In this document: positions 1 through 7,432 of the stretch, piece after piece
Layout of the letters: each line of letters starts with the position of its first letter
Position numbering within the stretch: position 1 is the stretch's first letter
Assembly: GCF_025490915.1 (NCBI RefSeq)
Contig: NZ_JANQBA010000004.1
Location: forward strand, 62,001 to 126,000
Source: Lacticaseibacillus parakribbianus
Lineage (GTDB): Bacteria > Bacillota > Bacilli > Lactobacillales > Lactobacillaceae
DNA: 64,000 bases
Direction of reading: 5' to 3'
Position numbers and translations under genes: made by a program
The notes under the pieces: generated by a model
Databases searched by the model: none
Told to the model about the DNA's origin: nothing
The model's input: only the letters and a program-made list of their open reading frames with translations

Positions 1-88
1 CCAGCTCGGTTGTGATTGCAAACCCCGGCGCATCGTCGGCCAGCGTTTCGTTCACCTGGACCTGGGTCAATCCTTGGTAGAGTTTCAT
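1..88 (-). CDS. N-terminus of an unidentified protein (cut by window edge)
   Basis: Only the first 29 codons are inside the window; the protein begins MKLYQGLTQVQVNETLADD and runs off the left edge. The ATG at 88 is preceded by AAGGAAGTG at a normal ribosome-binding distance, so the start is credible. There is no signal peptide or membrane segment in the visible part. I do not recognise the family from so little sequence, and assign no function. Confidence 0.6.
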   Translation of the reverse strand, partial: MKLYQGLTQVQVNETLADDAPGFAITTEL

Positions 89-511
89 TCTAGTCACTTC
101 CTTCGTCGTGATGGCGGCTAGGCCGCCTTACGCCTTTATTATACGCCCCAAAAACGGGCTTGCCCAACGCAACGCGCGACCGACCGGGGAAAAATGCCTG
201 GGTTCAGTAAGGCCGCGACCGAACCGTCTGGCCGCCGTCGCTGACGCCCGTGGCCAGACGGTTCGAACCGGCGCCATCGCCTTTTCCAGGTACAACGCCT
301 GTCGGGTTCGTCGCTTGGCCACGGTGAGGCCAAGCCGCTCAAGCAGGTATCGCGCGAGGCCGCCAAAGTCTTGGGCGACCGTGGCGCAAGCCTGTGGTGG
401 CGCAGGGTTCGCCCGTCTTGGTGCGGCAGCCGCCGCGGTCGCGGCAATTGGCGGCCTGCTGGAGCGGGAGTGCCGTTGCTTGCATAACTGCTCCTATCGA
501 ATCAATCTATC
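89..511. other. intergenic stretch with inverted repeats, no gene recognised
   Basis: About 420 bp with several overlapping open frames, none with a ribosome binding site or a recognisable product. It holds a perfect 14-bp inverted repeat, CGAACCGTCTGGCC at 220-233 and its complement at 252-265, and next to it a 12-bp palindrome CGGTTCGAACCG at 259-270. The GGTTCGAACC core looks like a tRNA T-loop, but no cloverleaf can be drawn around it. It may be decayed sequence or a DNA structure or binding site. Confidence 0.45.
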
Positions 512-536
512 AAAAAAGCGCCGACAACGCGGCGCT
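512..536 (-). terminator. intrinsic terminator of the XRE regulator
   Basis: Stem AGCGCCG (517-523) with CGGCGCT (530-536), loop of 6, followed on the minus strand by six T residues. It lies 11 bp beyond the stop codon of the XRE gene. Confidence 0.75.
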
Positions 537-547
537 GTGGCGGACAA

Positions 548-943
548 CTAGTCTTCAGACGTGGTTCCGCCGATGATCAGGCCTGCTGTGAACGAGGCCA
601 CAAGGTCCTTTTTGCTGGACGCCAGGACTTCGTTGTTGTACGTCAGGACGGTCTTTTCGCTCAGCAGGTCCTCGACGCGAATCACTTCACGATCGGACAG
701 GTCAACGGTCTTGGCTTGCTGTTCTGCGTACTTATCCGGGTAAGCCAAGGCGAGAATGTTGACAGGATCAGTGTTGTAGTACTCCGCAAGCTTGCGGATA
801 CTACGCTCACTTGGAACAGTTTGATCATTTTCCCACTTTGTGAAGCTTGCCGGGGAAGTGTGGGTTGCCTTTGCGACTTCAACGATCGACTCGCCACGGC
901 CCTTGCGGATCTGGCGGAGGGAGCTACCAACGGTTTCTGTCAT
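548..943 (-). CDS. XRE-family transcriptional regulator
   Basis: A 131-residue protein with an N-terminal helix-turn-helix of the XRE/Cro type at about residues 5-60 (SSLRQIRKGRGESIVEVAK followed by SPASFTKWEND). The C-terminal half has no recognised domain. An upstream in-frame GTG at 976 would add 11 residues, but a -10 hexamer TATAAT lies inside that stretch (967-962), so the ATG at 943 is the likely start, giving a leader of roughly a dozen bases. A 7-1-7 palindrome (978-992) sits in the promoter and suggests autoregulation. Target genes are unknown; it stands alone between two intergenic stretches. Confidence 0.8.
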   Translation of the reverse strand: MTETVGSSLRQIRKGRGESIVEVAKATHTSPASFTKWENDQTVPSERSIRKLAEYYNTDPVNILALAYPDKYAEQQAKTVDLSDREVIRVEDLLSEKTVLTYNNEVLASSKKDLVASFTAGLIIGGTTSED

Positions 944-961
944 TCTTTTCACCACGATTCC

Positions 962-992
962 ATTATAGTCAATCACAAACCGAAATTCGGTT
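962..992 (-). promoter_or_regulatory. promoter and palindromic operator of the XRE regulator
   Basis: TATAAT at 967-962 on the minus strand. Upstream, AACCGAA-A-TTCGGTT (978-992) is a perfect palindrome lying in the spacer and -35 region, where a bound dimer would block RNA polymerase. No good -35 hexamer is visible. Autoregulation is inferred. Confidence 0.5.
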
Positions 993-1097
993 CATCTACT
1001 AATTTAGCGGTATCGTAGTGAAAATGCAATCAAATAATCTGTTTTTATTAAGTTTGTTATCCAGCCTTCACAGAAAAGTCACAATCGGCCGTTTACA

Positions 1098-1117
1098 TTT
1101 GACAAACAGGTGTCAAA
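1098..1117. promoter_or_regulatory. inverted repeat TTTGACA-N6-TGTCAAA
   Basis: A perfect 7+6+7 inverted repeat in the AT-rich stretch between the XRE gene and the GNAT gene. It resembles a dimer binding site. No neighbouring start codon faces it at a normal promoter distance, so its target is unclear. Confidence 0.35.
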
Positions 1118-1215
1118 ACAGTGATTGGTCTGATGCGCTTGGGGCGTTCGCCGTGCCGGCGACCCGAAGCGCCGCCGCAACGGTATAGACAGAACCGCTT
1201 TCATCCCCCGTTCCG

Positions 1216-2115
1216 CTAGTTCGCGCCGGCAGGGAGTCGCCACCGCTTGCCGGTCGGCACCAGGTACCACACCGTGGCCTCGGTGACAAAACCGGCCTTG
1301 GCGTAGGCCCGACACGCCGCCGGGTTGTCGGCTTCGACCCCCAACCGCACCGGCCCGGTCGCGCTGAGCCGGTGCAACAGGGCCGCGACGAAGCGGGTCC
1401 CCAGCCCCTGGTTGCGGCGAGCGGCGGCGATGAACACCCCGAACAGGTAGGCGTAGCCCAGCCCATCATCGACCGCGGCGTAACCGATCGGTCGCCCGGC
1501 CTCAATCAGCAGGTAGGCCGCACTGGTCTTCCCCCGCAGCGTCTGGGTCAGATACAAGGTGGCCGAGTCACCATCTTCGGGAAAGGCGGCTTCGTAAAGC
1601 GGCAACACCGCGTCAATGTCGGCTGCGGTCATCGCGCGGACGCTCAGGCCGCCGGCCAGCGCGTGGCCGCTGCCTCGCGGTGCCACCAGCTGGTACTCGG
1701 CGGGGTCGCCGTTCAAGGCCAGCTGGGCCTGGGTGAGAAAGCCCGGCGCCGCCTGCAGCCAACTTGCCTCGCACAAGAACTCGTATTCGGTGTAGCCGAA
1801 GGCCCGAAGCACCGCCGCCGCGGCCTGCCACAGCGCCGTGGCGACCCCGCGCCGGCGCCAGCCCGGCGCCACGTACAAGGCGACATCGACGCTGCCGCCC
1901 GGCGCCTCATCGGCGTAAAGCGTCGCGTAGCCGATCAAAGCCGCCCGATCCCAGGCCATGAAGAAGGCCGGCATCGTGCGGTCGTAATTGAACTGGTTGT
2001 CCAGGTACGGGGCCCGCTTCAGCTGGTCGTGTTCCTGCACCTGCGCGGTCAGCGCCGCAGCCGCCTGACGCTGGCTCGGCGTCAGTACCGCCGCTTGCGT
2101 GATTGTAAACATCAT
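1216..2115 (-). CDS. GNAT-family N-acetyltransferase with two GNAT domains
   Basis: A 299-residue protein built from two consecutive acetyl-CoA binding folds. The N-terminal domain carries motif A as VAPGWRRRGVATAL (about residues 83-96). The C-terminal domain carries GVFIAAARRNQGLGTRF (about 226-242). Both have the R/Q-x-x-G-x-G/A signature that binds the CoA pyrophosphate. Double-GNAT proteins of this size usually acetylate small amines or antibiotics, but the substrate cannot be told from sequence. GGGAGG lies 5 bp before the ATG at 2115; a second ATG three bases later is an equally spaced alternative. It is transcribed alone and diverges from the methyltransferase gene. Confidence 0.85.
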   Translation of the reverse strand: MMFTITQAAVLTPSQRQAAAALTAQVQEHDQLKRAPYLDNQFNYDRTMPAFFMAWDRAALIGYATLYADEAPGGSVDVALYVAPGWRRRGVATALWQAAAAVLRAFGYTEYEFLCEASWLQAAPGFLTQAQLALNGDPAEYQLVAPRGSGHALAGGLSVRAMTAADIDAVLPLYEAAFPEDGDSATLYLTQTLRGKTSAAYLLIEAGRPIGYAAVDDGLGYAYLFGVFIAAARRNQGLGTRFVAALLHRLSATGPVRLGVEADNPAACRAYAKAGFVTEATVWYLVPTGKRWRLPAGAN

Positions 2116-2176
2116 ATCCGCCTCCCAGGTTTTCGCTCATTCTATCACACTTATCGACTACTTCCCGCGGCTTCGC

Positions 2177-2182
2177 TATAAT
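2177..2182 (+). promoter_or_regulatory. -10 element of the methyltransferase gene
   Basis: TATAAT at 2177-2182 precedes the methyltransferase gene. It overlaps the first in-frame ATG (2181), which therefore cannot be the start of an mRNA made from this promoter. No convincing -35 is seen. Confidence 0.5.
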
Positions 2183-2225
2183 GAACCTGAAAGGTCGTGA
2201 CGGATTGGATACGAATTACCCGAAA

Positions 2226-2765
2226 ATGCGCGAACCCAAGGGGCCGCTGCCAACCAGCACCGGCTCGCTTCAGCCGAGCTGGCAGGCGCTGGCCAAAAAG
2301 GTGCCGAAGCTGGCCGGCCAGCGGGTGCTGGCCATCCACGCCGGCGACGGCTGGTTTTGCCGCTACGCCGTGAACCACGGCGCCATCGCGGTGCTGGGCG
2401 TCGACTCAAACGCCGGTGCCATCAGCGCCGCCCGGGCGGTGGCCAGCTCCGATCGGCTGCGCTACCGCATCATGCCAGACGAGCGGCTGGGCATGCTGAC
2501 CGGGCCCTACGACGTGATTGTCGGCACCTTTGATCTGCAGCGCGATGACCTCCACGCCATGACCCAGCAGCTGGCCGACCTGCTGCGCCCGGGTGGCCAC
2601 CTGATTGCCGCCGTGGCGACGCAGCCCGAAAGCGCCACGACCATCGAGATCAAGGACCTCTTCAGCGCCCGGCTGACCATCGAGCAGCTCTTTCAGGTCA
2701 GCGCCGCCAAGCTGGTGCCAAGCGCCGGCGTTCACCTGATTTTGTGCAGCCGCGTTCGCGGCTGA
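2226..2765 (+). CDS. class I SAM-dependent methyltransferase
   Basis: A Rossmann-fold methyltransferase of about 179 residues. Motif I is seen as VLAIHAGDGWFCRYA, the acidic end of strand 2 as GVDSN, motif II as YDVIVGTFDL, and the post-motif segment as LLRPGGHLIAAV. The core is complete but there is no substrate-recognition insert, so the substrate is unknown. The frame is open from 2181, but the ATG there overlaps a -10 box; the ATG at 2226 is preferred although its ribosome binding site is weak. It stands alone and ends in a strong hairpin. Confidence 0.75.
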   Translation: MREPKGPLPTSTGSLQPSWQALAKKVPKLAGQRVLAIHAGDGWFCRYAVNHGAIAVLGVDSNAGAISAARAVASSDRLRYRIMPDERLGMLTGPYDVIVGTFDLQRDDLHAMTQQLADLLRPGGHLIAAVATQPESATTIEIKDLFSARLTIEQLFQVSAAKLVPSAGVHLILCSRVRG

Positions 2766-2778
2766 TGGCGGCCACCGC

Positions 2779-2820
2779 AACGGCGCCTGCCACTCCACAC
2801 CGGGAGTAGCAGGCGCCGTT
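2779..2820 (+). terminator. long GC-rich hairpin after the methyltransferase gene
   Basis: An 18-bp stem with one mismatch (2779-2796 with 2803-2820; GGCGCCTGC paired with GCAGGCGCC) and a 6-nt loop lies 14 bp after the stop codon. There is no real T-tract on either strand, so it may act as a weak terminator or protect mRNA ends. It could also be the 3' end of the structured RNA candidate next to it. Confidence 0.5.
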
Positions 2821-2839
2821 GTGCGGTCTCAAGGCACAC

Positions 2840-3190
2840 TAAGGGGTACCGCGAGTCACCTCGCAGTACCCCGGTCGAGATTGAATTGAGGAACCAACCC
2901 ACCCGGCGGGCAGACTGCCCCGCCAGGCGAACAAAGCCGATTCAGTTGGTTGAACGCACGGGGGTGGAACTGGCAGCTGCGACTCCCTGGAATCAAACCA
3001 GTTAAGCTGTTTTCTTTTACGCGAATTTCTTCGTCGCTAGACACTCACGCCGCGGACGTGGTCGACATAGGTCGACGTTCATCAGATGAGGATGATGTTC
3101 ATCGCAAACTGCCATCAGCTGCGCCGCCGGCCGTGCCAGCCGCCAGGCGCTGTGGAATTCTACGCAGATAGAATAACACCGCTTGGCCAA
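2840..3190 (-). ncRNA. candidate structured noncoding RNA of about 340 nt (strand uncertain)
   Basis: A protein-free stretch dense in hairpins: GGGGTAC/GTACCCC (2843-2849 with 2866-2872) extended by GCGAG/CTCGC; AACCAAC/GTTGGTT (2892-2898 with 2945-2951) enclosing GGCGGG-CA/TG-CCCGCC; AACTGG/CCAGTT (2968-2973 with 2998-3003), whose tip CTGG-N7-CCAG resembles a T-arm. On the minus strand TGTTATTCT near 3170 is an extended -10. I looked for landmarks of tmRNA, RNase P RNA, 6S RNA and a T-box and found none convincing. Function and exact ends are unknown. Confidence 0.35.
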
Positions 3191-3245
3191 AAATACCATT
3201 ACGCCAGTGTAAAGGTTAGGTAAATTTTGTGTAAATAAATAACGT

Positions 3246-3992
3246 TCAGTCGATACTGGTCCCAAGCGCCGCGGCGAAGGCCTGCCGGCGGTCCCCGGCC
3301 CGGTCGAACACCGCAAACTCGACCGCGTCAAAGGCGCCGTGAAACTCCGGCCGCCGCAGCGCCGTCCCAAACAGCCGCCCGACCTGTGCGATGGGATTGG
3401 CGAAGACCCCGGTGCCGAATGCCCCGAGAATCAGGTAAGTGGCGCCTTGCTGCTTGAAGGCGCGAAGCGTCTGCAGGATTTTGAAGGCCAGGTCCGGCTC
3501 GGTGTCGCGCTCGGATAATCCGGGATACGCGGCGCGGTTGGGGGCGGCGACGGTCACCACGTCGACAAAATGCGCCGACAGCGGCCGCCCCGCCGCGTCA
3601 AAGCACTGCCGGCAGCGGGCGGTGTAGATCAAGGTCGCACTGAACAGGCCGCCGTTGGGAGCGGCGCGGTTGGCCGCGTAGTACGTCTGGTCAAACTCGC
3701 GCAGGGCCGGCAGCAGGTAGGTGGCCTTGGCGATGCTTTCCTCCTGGGCCCGGGCCCCCAGCTCGACACCGCCGCCCGGGCGCGTTGGGCTGGCGAAGTT
3801 CATCACGCCGATGTGCCCCGAGGCGGCCGCCATCGCCGCCACCACGTCTTGACCGGTGACGCACCACGCCGGCGGCTGTTTCCCCCTGGCCGGCGTCTCG
3901 GGCAGCGCCGCCTCGATCAGCCAGCTGCGCGGCCGCTGTGAATCCGTGCGGTACCTCGCAAGCGTCGCCTCAAGCATTGCAATCTGGTCCAT
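3246..3992 (-). CDS. bacterial-type poly(ADP-ribose) glycohydrolase (TIGR02452/macrodomain-like family)
   Basis: A 248-residue protein with the signature of bacterial-type ADP-ribose glycohydrolases, GGG-N7-QEE: GGG at residues 73-75 and QEE at 83-85, inside SPTRPGGGVELGARAQEES. In this family the two glutamates are catalytic and cleave the ribose-ribose bond of ADP-ribose polymers, or ADP-ribose from a target. Upstream in-frame codons exist, but AGGAGGT lies 6 bp before the ATG at 3992 and a TATAAT (4017-4012) is placed just ahead, so this start is firm. Single gene, divergent from the CorC-like gene. No ADP-ribosyltransferase or toxin is visible nearby; the physiological substrate is unknown. 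Confidence 0.85.
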   Translation of the reverse strand: MDQIAMLEATLARYRTDSQRPRSWLIEAALPETPARGKQPPAWCVTGQDVVAAMAAASGHIGVMNFASPTRPGGGVELGARAQEESIAKATYLLPALREFDQTYYAANRAAPNGGLFSATLIYTARCRQCFDAAGRPLSAHFVDVVTVAAPNRAAYPGLSERDTEPDLAFKILQTLRAFKQQGATYLILGAFGTGVFANPIAQVGRLFGTALRRPEFHGAFDAVEFAVFDRAGDRRQAFAAALGTSID

Positions 3993-4011
3993 TCGCTCAC
4001 CTCCTGCCTTC

Positions 4012-4017
4012 ATTATA
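4012..4017 (-). promoter_or_regulatory. -10 element of the PARG-like gene
   Basis: TATAAT on the minus strand 19 bp before the start codon, with the ribosome binding site AGGAGGT between. The transcript leader would be very short. Confidence 0.5.
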
Positions 4018-4045
4018 CGCCGCCGTACCGCTGGGCGGCGCTGAG

Positions 4046-4054
4046 TGCTATACT
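4046..4054 (+). promoter_or_regulatory. extended -10 promoter of the CorC/HlyC-like gene
   Basis: TGCTATACT is an extended -10 (TG-N-TATACT) 37 bp before the start codon at 4092. The -35 region is GC-rich without a clear hexamer, which fits an extended -10 promoter. Confidence 0.5.
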
Positions 4055-4091
4055 TAGTGCAAATACACTTTTGAAATGAGGAATTGCTGTT

Positions 4092-5462
4092 ATGGCTAGT
4101 GGCCAAGTCGCCTCTAATCTACTGGTGATGGTGATCACCTTCCTGTTCGCCGCGTTTTTTGTGGCAAGCGAATTCGCCCTGGTGCAAAGTCGCCCGAGTG
4201 CCTTGGAGGAAATGCTCGAAAAAGGCATGGGCAACCGCGCCAAAATCAAACGCGCCTTGCGCATGGTCCACAATCTGAATGAGTACCTGTCGACCACCCA
4301 AGTCGGGGTGTCGGTCGCCGGCATCATCTTGGGCTGGATTGGGGAGGCCACGGTGGAGTTTCTGCTGGTCGACCTGCTCAAGATCACGCACGTCCAGCTG
4401 CCGGGTGGTGGCCTGCACGTCTTCGGCGCCGTGGCCGGGGTCTTGATTCTGACCTACCTGGAGGTCGTGCTGACCGAAATCGTGCCGAAGAACATCGCGA
4501 TTGATTTTCCAATCAAAGCCTTGATGTTCGTGGTCACCCCGCTGCACTATTTTCACATCGCCTTCTTCCCCTTCGTCTGGCTGCTGAACCACAGCGCCAC
4601 CGGCCTAGTGCGGCTGATGGGCATGAAGCCGGCCGATGAAGGCAACGAGGCCTTCACCCAGGCCGAGATTTTGAACCTGAGCAAGGCCGCCGTCACCACC
4701 GGCGAGATGGACCAAAACGACGTCACCTACATGCAACGCGCCTTTGACCTGAACGATAAGACGGCGCATGACATCATGGTCGACCGCACCAGCCTCGAGG
4801 TCGTGGACATCACCGCGACGGTCAAGGAGGTGCTGCGCGACTACCTGACCGAGGGCTACTCGCGCTTCCCGGTGGTCGCAGACGGCGACAAGGACAAGGT
4901 GCTGGGCTACGTCTACATCTACGACCTAGTCAAGCAGGCGCAAGTCGACTCAAGCATCCGCGTCTCCAAGCTGCTTCGCGCGATTGTCACCGTGCCTGAA
5001 GTCACACCGATCCACAACATTTTGCAGCAGATGATCCAAAAGCAGACCCCAATCGTGGTGGTCGTCGACGAGTACGGCGGCACCTCCGGCATCGTCACCG
5101 ACAAGGACATCTACGAGGAGCTGTTCGGCACCGTCAAGGACGAAATCGACGACGTCTCAGACGAGTACATCATCAAGACGGACCAGCCGGACGTCTTCCG
5201 CGTGTCGGGCAAAACCACCCTGTACGACTTCGAGCGCTACTTCCGCACCAACCTCAAGGCCTTCCAGGAATCGGACATCGTCACCATCGCCGGGTTTTTG
5301 ATGGAGGACTACCCGGACCTCAAGCTCCACGACTCGGTTCAAATCGACCGCTACACCTTCACGGTCACCGAGTTCGCCCGGGGCTTTGCCAACTGGTTTG
5401 AGGTCACCGTCGGCCCGGCCATCGTCGCAAGCGACCCGGACGAGGAAGAAGAACCAAAGTAA
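4092..5462 (+). CDS. CorC/HlyC (CNNM)-type membrane protein with CBS pair
   Basis: A 456-residue protein with the usual order for this family: an N-terminal DUF21 (CNNM) transmembrane domain of about 190 residues, two CBS domains (about 205-325; MVDRTSLEVVDITATVKEV and VVVVDEYGGTSGIVTDKD), and a C-terminal CorC_HlyC domain (about 350-440). Family members export or regulate Mg2+ or other divalent cations and sense nucleotides through the CBS pair; older names call them hemolysin-like. GAGG lies before the ATG at 4092. It is a single gene ended by a strong terminator. The transported ion is not shown by sequence alone. Confidence 0.88.
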   Translation: MASGQVASNLLVMVITFLFAAFFVASEFALVQSRPSALEEMLEKGMGNRAKIKRALRMVHNLNEYLSTTQVGVSVAGIILGWIGEATVEFLLVDLLKITHVQLPGGGLHVFGAVAGVLILTYLEVVLTEIVPKNIAIDFPIKALMFVVTPLHYFHIAFFPFVWLLNHSATGLVRLMGMKPADEGNEAFTQAEILNLSKAAVTTGEMDQNDVTYMQRAFDLNDKTAHDIMVDRTSLEVVDITATVKEVLRDYLTEGYSRFPVVADGDKDKVLGYVYIYDLVKQAQVDSSIRVSKLLRAIVTVPEVTPIHNILQQMIQKQTPIVVVVDEYGGTSGIVTDKDIYEELFGTVKDEIDDVSDEYIIKTDQPDVFRVSGKTTLYDFERYFRTNLKAFQESDIVTIAGFLMEDYPDLKLHDSVQIDRYTFTVTEFARGFANWFEVTVGPAIVASDPDEEEEPK

Positions 5463-5474
5463 CCCGACGCCAAA

Positions 5475-5517
5475 GCCGCCTGTCACCCCACTTCTGGGGC
5501 ATGACAGGCGGCTTTTG
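5475..5517 (+). terminator. intrinsic terminator of the CorC/HlyC-like gene
   Basis: GCCGCCTGTC-ACCCCA (5475-5490) pairs with TGGGGC-ATGACAGGCGGC (5495-5512), followed by TTTTGTTT. Confidence 0.85.
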
Positions 5518-5617
5518 TTTGGTCTTGTTGCGGAACCGCGCGATCGGCCGTCACGAGAAGGTCGACTGGGGGCTGATGAGGGGCTGTTCTAGATCCGCGT
5601 CGCCGGTATCACGGTGG

Positions 5618-5950
5618 TCACAGCCAGCCGCATTGGCTCAGCTGCTGCAAGGCCAGTGCGACGGTTGCCGCGCCGACCAGCGCGATGAGCCGCCACTCAC
5701 CGACCAACGGCCCGAAGTCCGAGCCGAGACCGGCGCGGCGGCGCCGGGTGGCGGCCACCCAGTCACAGGCCAGGGCCAGTACCGCCACCACCGCCGGTTC
5801 CAGTAACAGCCCCCAGCGCGGCCCAAAGCTGTCCGGCCCATGGGCGCCGAAGTGCATCACAATCGTGGCCGGTGCCACTGCCATCAACAGCGCGGTTGCC
5901 GCAAGCGACGCCACCGCAAGCCCCCACAGCCACATCCGCAATTGTCGCAT
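5618..5950 (-). CDS. small membrane protein, DUF1648-like
   Basis: A 110-residue protein with three predicted membrane segments (about 7-27, 48-66 and 88-104). The segment PATIVMHFGAHGPDSFGPRWGL resembles the DUF1648 motif (P-x-I-x-x-H-F-x-x-x-G-x-x-D). A longer frame over this stretch (to 6709) is out of phase with its real neighbour and is not used. The ATG at 5950 is 2 bp after the stop of the DUF5808 gene, with GGAGGGG inside the end of that gene, so it is translationally coupled. Third gene of the GntR operon; function unknown, probably an envelope or transport accessory. Confidence 0.7.
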   Translation of the reverse strand: MRQLRMWLWGLAVASLAATALLMAVAPATIVMHFGAHGPDSFGPRWGLLLEPAVVAVLALACDWVAATRRRRAGLGSDFGPLVGEWRLIALVGAATVALALQQLSQCGWL

Positions 5951-5952
5951 AT

Positions 5953-6930
5953 TTACCCCTCCGCCTGAATCGCCACGACCACAATCACCCCGGCGAGTAC
6001 CAAGGTACCAATCAGAAACACCCACGCCGCCGGCCGGGCCATGTTCAGCGTCAGGCCGACGCCCAGCCGTTTTTCCACGAACACCGCCGAATCCTGTGGG
6101 GCGTAGTAGAAAAGGCCCAGCACCCAATGCGCATTGTCGTCTCGCACTGGACCTTGCACTGGCCCCTGCGTGTGGCGCAACCAGGCCCCAATCAACCCGC
6201 CGAGCAGCAGTGCGGCCGCCACGGTGTAGGCGATCAAAAGCGCGGTCGCCTGCCGTGGCCACGCCACGCTGGCCCAACCGTAACCCTGGGTCAAAAGGCC
6301 CATGCTCAGCGCAAACCCCAAAAGCGCGTTGCGCGACTGCACCGCCAGCGCCGTGCCCCGCGGCCCCTGGCGAACGCTGGCGCCGGCGAACCGGGCGCCA
6401 AGGTAGCTTGCGCCGCTGACCACGCCAACGGCGAGGTTGGCTGCCGCGGCCACCGCCGACTGACTGAAAAGCCACGGGGCGACGATCAGTGGCACCAACG
6501 CCAAGGCGCCCCACCAAGGAAGCGGCCGCGCGTGAGCCAGCGTCGTCAGGTCGACGGTCAGCCGCTGCGTGTCTGGTAACCCGGCGGCCACGCGCAAGGC
6601 CTGGGCCTGGCGGAAACCGCGAACCAAAAGGGCAAAGGCCGCGGCCAGGTCGGCCACACAGCCGCCGAGTAGCGACCAGGTCAGCCCCAGCGGCGTCCCC
6701 ACCCGCCAATTGACGGCCGCGGCTGCGCCCCAGACCACCGCCGACACAACGGTCACCGCGATTGCGAACTGGGTGCGAATGGCCCGCGCCCCTGCGTCTT
6801 GCCTCAGGTCACGGGTCCCAAACGCAACGCCGAACAAGGTGTTGGGCCGCGACAGCCAAGGCGCCGACACCACGCTCCCCCACAGAATCACCGCCACCGC
6901 ACCAAAGACCCATCCTGCCGCTTGCATCAC
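5953..6930 (-). CDS. membrane protein with C-terminal DUF5808 domain
   Basis: A 325-residue protein with about eight predicted hydrophobic segments. Near the C-terminus, HWVLGLFYYAPQDSAVFVEK followed by GVGLTLN matches the DUF5808 pattern (W-x-x-G-x-F-Y-Y-x-P-x-D-x-x-x-x-V-x-K-R). Such proteins commonly sit next to GntR/YtrA-type regulators. The start overlaps the GntR stop by 4 bp (ATGA), so the pair is coupled. Many Ala and Val residues reflect the high GC content. Function unknown; a role in sensing or resisting membrane-active compounds is suggested by context only. Confidence 0.75.
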   Translation of the reverse strand: MMQAAGWVFGAVAVILWGSVVSAPWLSRPNTLFGVAFGTRDLRQDAGARAIRTQFAIAVTVVSAVVWGAAAAVNWRVGTPLGLTWSLLGGCVADLAAAFALLVRGFRQAQALRVAAGLPDTQRLTVDLTTLAHARPLPWWGALALVPLIVAPWLFSQSAVAAAANLAVGVVSGASYLGARFAGASVRQGPRGTALAVQSRNALLGFALSMGLLTQGYGWASVAWPRQATALLIAYTVAAALLLGGLIGAWLRHTQGPVQGPVRDDNAHWVLGLFYYAPQDSAVFVEKRLGVGLTLNMARPAAWVFLIGTLVLAGVIVVVAIQAEG

Positions 6931-7304
6931 TGCGCCTCCTTGCCGTACAGGTCATCGATCAGCGCCGCCAGCTGACCGCGGGTGACCCGTCGTACCCGGG
7001 CCTCTTGAATCAACGCGGTCAGCTGTGGAAGGGCTGCCCGGCGAAATTGGTCATCGGCCGCCGGCAGCGTGTCGGCCACCACCGCCCCCAAACCGCGGCG
7101 CATCGCCACGAACCCTTCGTCTTCGAGCTGGCGGTAAGCCTTGTTGACGGTGTGCAAATTGATGCCCAACGCCGCGCTCAAGGCGCGAATCGATGGCAGC
7201 GGATCGCCCGGTGCCAGTTGCCCTGCGGCGATGCCCCCAATCACCGCGTTGCGAATCTGGGTATAAATGGGAATGTTGCTGTCAAAATCCACGGTCAGTT
7301 CCAT
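6927..7304 (-). CDS. GntR-family regulator, YtrA subfamily
   Basis: A 125-residue protein with the N-terminal winged helix of GntR proteins (IPIYTQIRNAVIGGIAAGQL, then LPSIRALSAALGI and TVNKAYRQLEDEGFV) and the short C-terminal tail typical of the YtrA subfamily. YtrA-type regulators normally repress their own operon. GGAGG lies 5 bp before the ATG at 7304. First gene of a three-gene operon with the DUF5808 and DUF1648-like membrane proteins, all overlapping or nearly so. An inverted repeat, GTTAT-N9-ATAAC, sits between the start codon and the divergent gene and is the likely operator. Confidence 0.85.
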   Translation of the reverse strand: MELTVDFDSNIPIYTQIRNAVIGGIAAGQLAPGDPLPSIRALSAALGINLHTVNKAYRQLEDEGFVAMRRGLGAVVADTLPAADDQFRRAALPQLTALIQEARVRRVTRGQLAALIDDLYGKEAQ

Positions 7305-7321
7305 CGTTGCCTCCGCCTACT

Positions 7322-7340
7322 GTTATACGCATGGCATAAC
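7322..7340. promoter_or_regulatory. probable GntR operator
   Basis: GTTAT (7322-7326) and ATAAC (7336-7340) form an inverted repeat with a 9-bp centre just upstream of the GntR start codon, and the minus-strand TATAAC overlapping it may be the -10. A TATAAT for the divergent gene lies at 7386-7391, so one protein could affect both. Confidence 0.45.
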
Positions 7341-7432
7341 ACCCGGGTGACCCAATTGCAATCCCAACTTGTGCGGCCAATGGCGTATAATAGGCGTAAT
7401 TTCGGATGGGCGACATTGCGCCGGAGGTACCC

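Noticed and set aside
251..275. tRNA gene suggested by GGTTCGAACC
   Set aside because: The T-loop-like word is part of a 12-bp palindrome; no acceptor, D or anticodon arm can be placed around it.
108..551. plus-strand 147-residue protein
   Set aside because: No ribosome binding site, Arg/Ala-rich random composition, and it runs through the terminator of the XRE gene.
944..976. N-terminal extension of the XRE regulator from GTG at 976
   Set aside because: The -10 hexamer TATAAT lies inside the extension, so it is probably not transcribed.
2961..3020. T-box on the plus strand (GGGGTGGAAC resembles GGTGGNACC)
   Set aside because: The match to the T-box core is incomplete and no plus-strand gene follows; the next gene is on the other strand.
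2840..3190. tmRNA or RNase P RNA
   Set aside because: The tag-coding region with alanine resume codon, the conserved tRNA-like ends, and the GAGGAAAGTCC-type RNase P core were not found on either strand. Only a search could exclude a diverged form.
5618..6709. 363-residue minus-strand protein
   Set aside because: Most of this frame overlaps the better supported DUF5808 gene out of phase; only the last 110 codons, from the ATG at 5950, are a real gene.
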